Notes under the pieces: generated by a model
Told to the model about the DNA's origin: nothing
Seen by the model: the letters and a program-made list of their open reading frames with translations, nothing else
Databases searched by the model: none
Position numbers and translations under genes: made by a program
In this document: in pieces, positions 33,751 to 43,470 of the stretch
How the letters are laid out: the number at the start of each line of letters is the position of its first letter
Numbering within the stretch: the first letter of the stretch is position 1
Assembly: GCA_035772735.1 (NCBI GenBank)
Contig: JASDFA010000016.1
Coordinates: 142,550,501 to 142,614,500, forward strand
Direction of reading: 5' to 3'
Length of the DNA: 64,000 nucleotides
Source of the DNA: Datura wrightii
Taxonomy: Eukaryota; Streptophyta; Magnoliopsida; Solanales; Solanaceae

Positions 33751-34792
33751 GTATCAATTTGGGCAATTTGCTAGTTCCCAAAATACAAGGCCTAGAGGAG
33801 GACTGCCAAGCGACACAGATCCTAATCCCAAGCAGGTAAATGCAGTGACCACAAGGAGTGGTTTGCAGCTGAAAGAGGTGGAACCAGAAAGACCACCTCA
33901 ACAGTCGGGAGCAGCAGAAGTTGAAAAGGAGCACAGTTCTGAAAGGGGGAAACCCAAAGAAGCCGAATCAGAAAGACCTCCACCCCCGTTCCCTCAACGA
34001 CTCAAGAAACACAAGGAGGAGGCGTGTTTCAAGAAATTCATGGAGGTGCTTAAATAGGTACATGTTAATTTACCTCTTGTTGATGTCTTGCAGGGAGTGC
34101 CTAAATATGCCAAGTACATAAAGGACATCGTGGCCAACAAAAATTGGTTGACTGAGTATGCTACGGTGGCTTTAATGGAGGAGTGCACTTCCCGGATACA
34201 AAATAGATTGCCCACAAAGTTAAAAGACCTTGGAAGTTTTACTATCCATCTTACTATTGGGCAGAGCATCCGAGCTCGTGGATTGTGTGACTTGGGGGCG
34301 AGCATAAATTTGATGCCTTCATCGGTATTCAGAAAGTTGGGTCTAGGGAGTCCTAGACCCACAACGGTAATCTTGCAATTGGTGGATCGATCCTTAGCTA
34401 GGCCGGATGGCATTGTTGAGGACGTTCTAGTGCAAGGTGGCTCCCTAATTTTTTCGGTAGATTTTGTCATTCTGGATTTTGAACCAGACGCAGAAGTCCC
34501 ATTTATTTTGGGATGTCCCTTCTTGGCAACCGGGAAAGCATTAATCAGCGTAGCTGCGGGGCAACTCACAATGCGAGCACATGACAAGGTAGAGGTGTTC
34601 GATGTGTACAAAGCACCCAAGCTCCCGATAGTGCATGAAGAACTCTCAGTGATCAATGTGATCGATCATGGTGATGACAAGCAGATGAAGGATTCCCGAG
34701 AGTTAATGGGAAGACCACCGGATAGGTGTAACCACTACTGGGGGGAGGACGGTGATCGAGAGAAATCGTCCATCACCCTAGCGGACAATTGA
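33751..34792 (+). pseudogene. pro: Element B protease and flanking linkers
   Basis: A second frame starts around LEYQFGQFASSQNTRPRGGL and gives NAVTTRSGLQL, then RPPPPFPQRLKKHKEEACFK. A TAG lies at 34055 where Gln is expected. The same frame runs on through VPKYAKYIKDIVANKNWL to the protease: RGLCDLGASINLMPSSVFRK (active-site region at about 34287) and closing FILGCPFLATGKALI (about 34501). The frame continues through YKAPKLPIVHEELSVINVID, normally the start of the linker to RT, and stops at 34790. No RT motif follows, so pol was deleted here. Confidence 0.87.
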
Positions 34793-35084
34793 GCTTAAAT
34801 GACGTCGAGCCACGACGGTAAACAAGGCGCTTCACGGGAGGCAACCCGTGAAAATTTGTTCTTTCATTTTGTAAGGTGTAAATAGATTTTTCTTTTTCTT
34901 TTTCTTGATTGATTACAAAATTTTTCGTTTTAGTTTTTGTTTATTTATATTTAGGTGAAACCTATAATTCTAACCAATTTTGTATAGTGAGCTGAATTTC
35001 AGGTCAAACGGAGGAAAATGTGCACGGAATCGCGAAGGAAAAGTCGAGGTATGAACAATTAATAAAAAGTGGAAAACAGTGAGC
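34793..35084 (+). other. Post-pol stem-loops and spacer of B
   Basis: CGTCG-AGCCA-CGACG (34803-34817) is followed by TTCACGGG-AGGCAA-CCCGTGAA (34831-34852), an 8-bp perfect stem with a 6-nt loop. The remainder is T-rich spacer. The same pair follows the integrase stop in D and survives in E. Confidence 0.8.
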
Positions 35085-35249
35085 TGGGGCGATATCTCCG
35101 TGTCACGGAGGAGGACCTCCGCGTTACCCTCTGTGACACGTTGAGGTATAACCCGAAAATTTTAAAATTTCCAGAATGCTATCGCGATGGCTCTGTGTCA
35201 CGGAGGCAGTGCATCGTGATGCACTCCGTGACACGTTGCCATGTATATA
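35085..35249 (+). promoter_or_regulatory. Candidate internal promoter of B
   Basis: TCTCCGTGTCACGGAGG, CCTCCGCGTTACC, CTCTGTGACACGTTG, GTGTCACGGAGGCAGTGC and CACTCCGTGACACGTTGCC repeat the motif set of the B LTR U3 (31098-31325). TATATA follows at 35244-35249. The only other place with this set is the LTR itself. That it drives the ORF at 36135 is inference. Confidence 0.6.
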
Positions 35250-35263
35250 GCGACGGGTCACAC

Positions 35264-35282
35264 CGGGTCACCGGGTGACCCG
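35264..35282 (+). other. 19-bp palindrome after the internal TATA
   Basis: CGGGTCACC, G, GGTGACCCG: 9-bp perfect arms around one base. It lies about 15-33 bp after the TATA-like box, near the expected transcription start. Confidence 0.85.
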
Positions 35283-35435
35283 CGTATTTTTCTACCTTTT
35301 TAACCCCGAAACCTCCCCTTTTCCCCTCATTTTCTAATTCCTCCACGACCAAACATCCCAAAACCCCTCCCCCATCAACGTGCCACGGCTTAAGGCAACA
35401 AATTACCGAGTTTTCTTCGATTCTTCAACTTCAAG

Positions 35436-36129
35436 GTATGTTTTCCGATTCCCTCTCAAGTTTTTGTCGCTTTTCTTCGAAATTAAGCATGGGAGGTGAG
35501 CTAAATCGCCCTATATAGTAATTAAGCATGAATTCGAGTTATTTGTTGATTGATAAATGTTCAGAATGTCGTTATGATTGTTTGAACTTGTCGATTGTAT
35601 AAATTATTCGAATTTGATTGATAAAATCAATTCTAGGGCTTGTTGTTGAATTTGAAGTTGGAAATGTGTTGAAATCATGAATTTTATGCCTGGGTGTATG
35701 TGTTGAATGAGATGAGTTGATGAACAAAGTGTTTGGATGTTAATAAACGACGGATTCTCGGGTTTGGGGAAATGTTGAAATTTGTTCGAATTTGGTTGGT
35801 TGGATAGGTTCATGTATATAAGTTTTTGTTGTTATTTTTGTTTCTTTGTTTTTCTTGGCTAAGTGTGATAGTTAAAATGCTAGCGATGGTAGTGATTGTG
35901 ATTAGTTGTAAGAAGTCTGAGTAGTACACCGAAGTTATACCGTCGAATTTTCTTTCGAACGCACTAAGCATGATTGTATAGTTGGTTGTTTTGTGTAAAT
36001 AGAGTTATTCTTGCCGTAGTGTTGTAACTGTAGCTAAGGAATAAGTGTGGGGTAACTTAGCGTAACCCGACCTTAGCCGAAGTTAATATCCGTGAGCTTA
36101 ACATTGATCTTGTTTACTTGGGTTGACAG
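35436..36129 (+). other. Candidate 5'-UTR intron of the B downstream ORF
   Basis: Donor TTCAAG|GTATGTT and acceptor TTGACAG|GTAAA bound a 694-nt T-rich stretch. The second exon would begin 5 nt before ATGG. D has CTCAAG|GTAGAT and CCCTAG|GTACA, again 5 nt before ATGG, with an intron of about 649 nt once C is removed. Shared spacing argues for a real splice unit. Confidence 0.5.
36042..36053 (+). other. Polypurine-tract-like 12-mer, copy 1 in B
   Basis: TAAGTGTGGGGT, identical to the terminal tract of B, lies 81 bp before the ORF start, inside the candidate intron. Confidence 0.8.
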
Positions 36130-36134
36130 GTAAA

Positions 36135-37355
36135 ATGGCAAGCCGGCAAGAGAAAGGGAAAGGTGCATCAACTTCAGGCACCGGAAGGAAGCGACTCAGA
36201 CTGGGCACAGCAGTCCCAGCAGCACCAGCAGTTCCACGCGGCCAACACCGCCAGTACGGAATAAGATGGGTGACTGACGAGGGGAAAAAGTGGTACGCAA
36301 AGCACAAAGAGAACAAATATTTTCCCGAGGAGCATATAGCACGGGAGCCATTGGCACAGGAGTTCCCCAGGATGGTTCACCGGATCGAGGCAGCTGGGCT
36401 CAATTTCATATTTGAGGAGCCCAAGGAATGCAATTTGCACTTGGTTCGGGAGTTCTATGCCAATTGGAACCCGTCAATCAGAAGCCACACCATCAAGATC
36501 AGAGGGCAGATAGTCACTCTGGAACGCCACCAACTCAATGCCATCATAGGAGCACGGGACACAGACGCCCACGTTCTCTGACAGCTAAACATTACCCCAC
36601 CTTATGCAGACATCAGACGCACATTGTGTGGGGCCCGATCTACAGCTAGATGGAGCAGGCACAAAGAAAGGGGCTACCACCAGACTCTACCATATTCACA
36701 GATGAACAGGGAAGCCCGAATCTGGCTGAAGATAGTCTGCTCATGCCTCATCCCGGGGGTACATATGACTGATGTAACCCGGGATCGTGTTTGCCTAGTG
36801 TAAGCCCTGATGAAAGGGCTAGAGATCAATGTCAGAGCAGTTATTATATCCGCCATGAAGAGAGCTCGGTTGCACCAGGGGCACAGGTATGGTTTTAGTG
36901 GACTCTTCACCACCTTTCTCAGGGGCCTCGATGTTGAGGAGGAGGCCCTCGATTATATCCCACAGTTGGAGCGGCGGGCCTTAGATGTTACCAAAACTAA
37001 GGCTCCCGATACCACCCACGGGCCAGTGCTTACACATAGCGAGCGACACGCTCGTGATGACCAGTACATGGCACGGATGTATGGGATGCAGATGCTCCAG
37101 ATAAGGATAGGTGGGAGGCCAGCGACGGAGGAGGAGCTATGGCAGCTCGAGCTAGATTACCCCTTCGGCGAAAATGCCAGGGCTCTATGCCGAGTAGGGC
37201 CAGCATTTGTAGAGCCCACAGATGATGACGTCCCCACAGACGAGGAGACGCGTCGGGAGGACTCCGATGTGGAGTCCGATGATGACGACGGAGGCGACTC
37301 GAATATGGGAGATGAAGCAGCAGCACCCGATGAAGAAGTGAAAAACTTTGACTGA
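36135..37355 (+). pseudogene. B downstream ORF (plant transposon-type/Athila 3' ORF) with two nonsense codons
   Basis: The ATG at 36135 opens MASRQEKGKGASTSG and a basic, Ala/Pro-rich N-terminus. A central domain includes WVTDEGKKWYAKHKENKYFP, LVREFYANWNPSIRSHTIKI and RGQIVTLERHQLNAIIGARD. REFYANW with R-G-x-x-V is the hallmark of the putative plant transposon protein family common downstream of Athila pol. The frame is open from 36135 to 37355 except for TGA at 36579 and TAA at 36801. The second half carries GHRYGFSGLFTTFLRGLDVE and an acidic tail rich in Asp/Glu (about 37215-37350). No membrane segment is evident, so I do not call it an envelope. Function is unknown. Confidence 0.8.
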
Positions 37356-37423
37356 TCAGGGAGTTCCACCACCCGATTTTGTGCTATTTGGCTTTTTGTG
37401 AACACTGGGGACAGTGTTCGGAC

Positions 37424-37435
37424 TAAGTGTGGGGT
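37424..37435 (+). other. Polypurine-tract-like 12-mer, copy 2 in B
   Basis: TAAGTGTGGGGT, 68 bp after the ORF stop. Confidence 0.8.
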
Positions 37436-39231
37436 GGGAGTAGTTAGGTGCTAGGCTGGGCTGTTTTGTTTGTATGTTCTCCTATGTTATTGTCTATGTT
37501 GTTTGTCCCTATGATTTGTGAATTATTTAAGTGTTGTTCTGTATTTGTAAATTGATGTGAAATTGATGTGTGTTGTTGAATGTTGTCAGCTGATCCTGTA
37601 AATATTTTTGTTTATCGAAATGATTGATATTTTAAAAATTTCTTTAAAATATTATGTAAATAATTTTTTTTGTTTTTCTATCGAAATGATCGATATTTTG
37701 CAAATTTTTCAACCTTTTAATTTTGGATTTCTCGGCGTTTGTTTTCGGTTCTTTTACCGAGAATGGTCCCATAGAACCGAAGTCATAGCTAGTGATTGTT
37801 CCCTATGATGGATGGATGACGACCGTCTTAAGGGAAATGTAGTCGTTAGGAGTAGATTTATTTTATTTTTTATTATTATTTTTTAGTTTTTTCTTTGGTG
37901 GATTGCATCCCGAAACCTGTAGTTACTATATGGTTGCGAGAGTTTGGTTGCGTGTTGTACATGATAATCAAAATCCAAAGGTGATTCGTATGAAATCATG
38001 CAATTTTGTAAATATGTTGAGATACCTATGCTGTAGAGTTCGATTCAGTGTGATTGAGGCTTAATGTTTGAATTCATGCAATTAGCTGATTGAAGAGTCT
38101 GTGAATACATCTTGAATCGAGCATGTGCAAAAAAGTGTGAAGTGAGGTGTTGATATTCCATGCTATTGTGAAGTGTCTAGAACTTGCCTGGTGCGTGTAC
38201 AAAACGAAATGAAGGAGGTGTATTGTAGGAAAGGATGTAGGCATTTCTTTGTTTTAACCGAGAGTTTCTATTTTTTTTCCTTGTCATACCCCCCTTTTTC
38301 TGTGATTGTATACCCTAGTCAGCCCTTTGAGCCTTTAGCCGATTGATTTCTTTCTTGTGTCCAAAAAGTGTAAAGTGAGCTTAATTCCTTCTTTTCATTA
38401 GCCGTAAAGTCTATACAAAACTCTTAAGCGCTTAAGAAGAGAAAATCATTTTCCCAAAGTGTCAAAGAGTGAGAAAGGTGAAAGAAAAAGAAAAGCAAAG
38501 TGAGGGAAGAAAAGAAAAGGTTGAAGGTGCACTTGTTATAAATAAACAATAATGAAGGTGCATGAATAATCTTTGTTGTTGTGTCAAGTGTCCTTAATGA
38601 AATGGGTCATACTAAAGAAAATCATCAAGAATGGGATGATGAGAAAAAAAATAGAGAAACAAATGTCCATGAGTTGATGGGATATGTTGAAATAGCGCTT
38701 AAGGATGCTAGTGGCTATTATTGGCTAATCCAATATTTACTAGTTCCATAGCTTCCATTACAACCCATTAAAGTCCTACGTGATCTTACATTGCATTTCT
38801 TTATATTAGTGGAGTAGTACACTAAGGGAAAGCTTATGGGTCATGACATGATGCATGTGAATTCCTTTGGGAGAGAGAGTGAAATTGTGTGTACATGCCC
38901 CTGCTTGAATGTTTGTGAGTCGTATGAGCAAAAAGGGGAAGATTCTCTTGAGTTGTGAGGGCACATGCTTGATGAAAGAATGATTTTCGTCTCGGATATC
39001 TTGATTAGCTGATTTGCATGAGTTTGCCGATATCGAGAGTCGATTCTTAAAGTCTAGGAAGTCTTAATGTATTGAAGGTCATTGCATTGATAAGACCATG
39101 CATGTTTTCTTGATGATTTGCTCTATTGAGTAATCAGTATGACTGTAGCTTAAATTGTCGTACCATAGTAGCGAGGTTGGGATGTAAATTGCATGAATTG
39201 TATGTTTGTTGTTCGAGGACGAACAAGGATT
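37436..39231 (+). other. Non-coding 3' tail of B
   Basis: AT-rich, no supported gene. It contains a short duplication with TATCGAAATGAT near 37613 and 37679, and A/G-rich runs at 38470-38530. Its edges are the second tract-like motif and the terminal polypurine tract. Confidence 0.65.
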
Positions 39232-39246
39232 TAAGTGTGGGGTAAG
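39232..39246 (+). other. Element B polypurine tract (12-mer copy 3)
   Basis: TAAGTGTGGGGTAAG abuts the 3' LTR start TGATCTTGG. This position defines the functional tract. Confidence 0.85.
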
Positions 39247-40666
39247 TGATCTTGGGCAGATTTATATGCCCAAGTGATACTCAAGAGTATCATTTTCGCC
39301 CTGTTTATATATCAATGTGTATACATTTTCATGTAATAGGCAATAAAATGTGAATTTATACTAACCAACATGATTAGCATTGTTTTGCAGGTAAAATGTG
39401 ATTTCGGGAAGCTAAAAAGCATGTTGGATGATATCGGAGTTAGACTTGGATGCGAGAAAGGGAAAAGGCATTGGACAGCATGAATTGAAGGGGCTCCGCG
39501 GTGGAGCCGTGTCACGCTGCCATCGCGGAGGCATTCTGCCTGGATGGGAAAATTCACCCAATTTCCAGTGGAGGTCCGCGTTTGCTCCGTGGCACGGAGC
39601 CAGTGCTCCGCGATGCAAGCCGTGCCACGTTGAGCTTGAATTCCCGGACCCCCAGTTCCAGTAAGGGTCCGCGTTCATGGCGTGTCACAGAGGCAGTGCT
39701 CCGCGATGCACTCCGTGACACGTTGCTCATTATTCCGAGAAAAATTCCCACTAGTATAAATAGAACACTTAAGTTCATTTTTCAGAATTCAGACTTGGTG
39801 GAGCAAGAACGTGGGTTACAGGCTGTTGAGGGACGAAAAGTTCAGGGTTTTTTCTCTCTTTCTTTCTTCTTTAATTCAATTGCTTGTATGATTAACACTC
39901 ATTTTAAGATGATTAATCCACAAATGAGTGGCTAATTCCCTTCCTTGCTGAGGTTGTGAACAATTGTGATGAAATTTGATTATTGATTATCTGGTTTTTC
40001 ATCTTTTCTTCCATGTTGTTCTATTAATTTTTGTTTCTACTGCATTGGTGTGTGGCCTACATTAATGTACATCTAAAATATCCGATTTCACTCGAGAGAG
40101 CACGAAATTGGAAAGTTGTGAATTAATAGGATATTGTTCTTTACTCGGTTTGGGAAAATTGAGTTTTGATTAGCTTTCAGGATAGAAATATACCTAAAAG
40201 TCGTATTAGTCAACTTAGGAACCGGAATTGTATGGCTAGAACATGAATTGCATTTTATCACAGAAATGTAGATGGATGGTTCATGATTCTTAAGTGAGAT
40301 TAAATACGAGAGTTTTAATCTCTTGGCAAATGTTCTTGGCTAGCAACAGGAAGAAAAGATTAACCAATTTATGATGATAATCAATTTCATTACATGTTCG
40401 TTTAACCTCAGCATGCTCTTATCCATAGTTCAGATTCAAAGTAGATAATTGTTCTTAGTTTTAGTATAAAATTTATCAAACAAACTATCAACTTTTTGGT
40501 TACATTGTTGTCAGCATATTTAGAAGTAAAATATAGTATACTTGAGCAAATTGCACTTAACCCAAGTCTCTGTGGGATCGATACTTGGCTTACTACAGCC
40601 ACTTACTACTTGTTCGACCACGTGCACTTGCAAGTCGGTTTTATAACCCATATAACACCCCGAACA
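39247..40666 (+). repeat. Element B 3' LTR (1420 bp)
   Basis: Same length as the 5' copy. Differences are scattered substitutions without indels that I can see. TATA is at 39755-39762 and the dyad cluster at 39498-39724. Confidence 0.94.
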
Positions 40667-40671
40667 ATGAC
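40667..40671. repeat. Target-site duplication of element B, right copy (ATGAC)
   Basis: Exact match to 30843-30847. Confidence 0.94.
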
Positions 40672-40676
40672 AAACT

Positions 40677-40687
40677 TGGTATCAGAG
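40677..40687 (+). other. Element C primer-binding site
   Basis: TGGTATCAGAG, tRNA-iMet type, 4 bp after the base at 40672 that completes the C LTR. The following two bases (AA for expected CC) have changed. Confidence 0.85.
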
Positions 40688-40881
40688 AAATAGGTTTGAT
40701 GTGTCCTAGAGAGTTTTAAATTCGTGTTAAGTAGAGTCTTTTTCATAGGTGTGAAGGGCGCCACACTTATGACAAAGAGGCTAGTAGACATTTAGGAAAC
40801 GTTCCCTTCTTTAATGGTCAATGTCGTGCAATTGAAAGTCTTTCTGTTCTTCTAATTTGTGCTATTCACGATTGTAGAATC

Positions 40882-42062
40882 ATGTATCCTTGAAGAATGA
40901 ATAGAAGGAGGAATGGAGGTGGTGAAGGCCATGAGGATGGAAATGGCTATGGGCATCATCCAGCCCTACTAGTTCAGGAGCCATAGGCACCGGAGACAGC
41001 TGCTCATGCTGAGTTCCGGGCCACTATTCAGATGCTTGAGTAGGCCTTGACCGCTCAGGTCAATTGGTAGGTCGTTGTGCATGTTCCACTAAACGGCAAT
41101 GCAGCGACGACTCGAGATAGAGACTTCTTGAGGATGAACTCGCCCGAGTTCTTGGGGTCCAAGGTAGATGAGGACCCGCCTGATTTCATTGATGAGATTG
41201 TTAAGATCACCCAAGTCATTGGGGTGAGTAGTGTTGAGTGCGTAGAGTTGGCCTCCTACAAGTTAAAGGGGGTGGCGCATAACTGGTTCCGCCGATGGAA
41301 GGAAAGCAGGGCAGCAGGAGCAGGTCCGGTCACTTGGGAGGAGTTTCAGGTTGCATTCCTAGACCAGTTCTTCCCTCGGGAGATGAGGGAGTTGAAAGCA
41401 GCCTAGTTTGTGAATTTGAAACAGGGGAGAATTGCTGTCCTAGAGTATGCCCTTGATTTCACTCGCCTATCAAAATATGCCCCAGAGTTGGTAACATATT
41501 AGAGAATGCGAGTGAGTAGATTCGTCCATGGAGTTACAGGTTATTTTGACAAGGACTGCAGAACAGCCATGCTACACCAGGATATGGACTTTCCTTAGAT
41601 AGTGTTGTACGCCCAGAAGGTGGAGGCGACACATTTGAGAGAGAGGGGAGCCAAGAGGGCCAGGACCGAGGATCACAAATTCTCTTAATAGAGGTCCGGT
41701 GGTGGACACCAACATCAGACTAACCAGGGATCATCATCGTGATATCTTCAGTATTGAGTGTTCCATCAAGGCCTAGACATGATCAGAGAGGGCAATCATC
41801 AGGCTCGAGGTGTCAGAGCAGCAGACCCACAGATTCCAACATCCCAGCTTGTCGCAAATGTGGTGGGGGGGACACAGGCCAATGCTTGCCAGGTTCAGGT
41901 TCTTATTTCGGGTGTGGGAAGCCCAGACACATGCTTCATGATTTTCCAGCTGGCGAGGCAGGATCAGGTTGGGTTTCGAGTCCTAGCTTCTAGTTCAGCA
42001 GCCCCTTCCCCACACTCAGCACGTCAGGAGGCGTCTACTAGCACAGCTGGCGGGCAACGGTA
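40882..42062 (+). pseudogene. gag: Element C gag
   Basis: The ATG at 40882 aligns with the H gag start (MAPQR in H); here a TGA follows after three codons. The frame resumes with DFLRMNSPEFLGSKVDEDPP, DFIDEIVKITQVIGVSSVEC, YKLKGVAHNWFRRWKESRAA and FQVAFLDQFFPREMRELKAA, then a TAG at 41404. Later pieces in other frames include a zinc-knuckle region with CRKCGGGDTGQCLPG and FGCGKPRHMLHDFP, where the last Cys of CCHC is Phe. Several stops and shifts are present. Confidence 0.84.
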
Positions 42063-42412
42063 GAATATATTCTATGCTTTAGCTTCTCGTTAGGAGCAGG
42101 AGGTCTCCCCAAATGTGGTTACTGGTATGTTGCGAGTTTTCCATATTGATGTATATGCTTTGTTAGATCTGGGGGCTACCCTATCTTTTGTGAAACCGTA
42201 TGTAGCTAGTAGCTTCGGAGTCAATCTAGATGTCATGTCAAAGCCTTCTCAGTTTCAACTCCAGTAGGTGACTCAGCTATAGCTAGACGGGTGTATAGAG
42301 GTTGCCCAATTCAGTCCTTCATAAGGTCACCTTAGCATATTTGATAGAGTTATCCATGACCAATTTCGATGTTATTCTCGGCATGTATTGACTATATGCA
42401 TGCTATGCTTCA
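42063..42412 (+). pseudogene. pro: Element C protease
   Basis: VFHIDVYALLDLGATLSFVK has the active-site region DLGATLS near 42166. VGDSAIARRVYRG and a closing FDVILGM-like stretch near 42366 follow in shifted frames. It is broken by a frameshift near 42240. Confidence 0.78.
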
Positions 42413-43470
42413 GTGAATTGTAGAACTCGGTCAGTAGAGTTCATATTCCCAACTGAGCCATTCTTAGAATGGAAGGGTTGTTCAGCTGTGCCTGTAGGTC
42501 GATTCATTTCCTACCTTAAGGCCAGAAAAATTATTTCTAATGGTTGCATGTACCATCTAGTTAGGGTTAAGTATGTCGAGTTCGAAACCCCAACTATCCA
42601 ATTAGTCCCAGTAGTATGTGAGTATCCAGAGGTCTTTCCTAATGATTTGCCAGGTGTCCCTCCCGAGCGGGAGATTGGTTTCGGTATATATCTTCTTCCC
42701 AAAATGCATCCTATATCCATTCTGCCCTACAGAGTGGCTCCAAACGAGCTAAAAGAGTTGAAAGATCAGTTGAAGGACTTGTTGATAAGGGCTTTATTAG
42801 ACCGAGTAAGTATCAATGAGGTGTACCAGTATTATTTGTTCGGAAGAAGGACTGTTACCTTCGCATGTGTATTGATTATCGGCTGTTAAATAAGGTTACT
42901 GTCAAGAAAAAGTACCCCTTACCCAGGATTAATGATTTGTTTTACTAGCTTTAGGGTTCCAGGTGTTTCTCCAAGATTGATCTCAGGTCCGGATATCATC
43001 AGCTCAGGGTTCGGAAGAGTGACAATTAGAAAACCGCTTTCAGGACTCGGTATGCTCACTACGAATTTGTTGTTATGTCTTTTGGACTAACCAATGCTCC
43101 TACAGCTTTTATGGATCTAATGAACAGGGTGTTCAAGGTATATCTAGACATGATCATGATTTTGTTTATAGATGATATCCTCATATACTCTCGAAGCGAG
43201 GAGGAGTATGCCGCTCATTTGAGAGTAGTGCTTCAGACCCTCAAAGATCGGCAGTTGTATGCGAAGTTCAGCAAATGTGAGTTTTGGTTGGACTCTGTGG
43301 CATTTCTAGGCTATTTGGTATCAAGTGAGGGCATAAAGGTGGATTCTCAGAAGATCGAGGCGGTAAAGAATTGGCCCAGACCGGTCAACCCATCAGATAT
43401 TAGGAGCTTTTTGGGCTTAGTGAGTTATTACCGGGGTTCGTTGAGGGATTTTCATCTGTTGCAGCACGTT
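42413..43470 (+). pseudogene. Element C reverse transcriptase
   Basis: LVPVVCEYPEVFPNDLPGVP and YRVAPNELKELKDQLKDLL open the domain. A frameshift near 42800 precedes IDYRLLNKVTVKKKYPLPRI. A TAG near 42946 follows, then FSKIDLRSGYHQLRVR with motif A Asp intact. After another TAG near 43027 (KTAFRTRYAHYEFVVMSFGL) comes LTNAPTAFMDLMNRVF, FIDDILIYSRSEEEYAAHL with the Asp pair near 43169, FSKCEFWLDSVAFLGYLVSS and FLGLVSYYRG before a frameshift at about 43435. Unlike A, motif A and the following 24 residues are present. Confidence 0.86.

Larger units (their letters stand above)
30848..40666 (+). mobile_element. Element B: Athila-like non-autonomous retrotransposon with gag-protease and a downstream ORF but no RT/INT
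   Basis: 9.8 kb with two 1420-bp LTRs that differ at about 40 positions by eye (near 3%), so it is one of the younger insertions. It has an intact primer site, gag and protease in three frames, the post-pol stem-loops, a motif block resembling its own U3, a candidate intron, an ORF of about 406 codons with two stops, and a polypurine tract. RT, RNase H and integrase are absent: the linker after protease runs straight into the post-pol block. It would need RT and integrase in trans, plausibly from relatives such as D. Confidence 0.9.

Noticed and set aside
36135..37355. A host gene captured by B, or an envelope gene
   Set aside because: The REFYANW-type ORF recurs in D at the same place, so it belongs to the element family. 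No signal peptide or membrane segment supports an envelope call.
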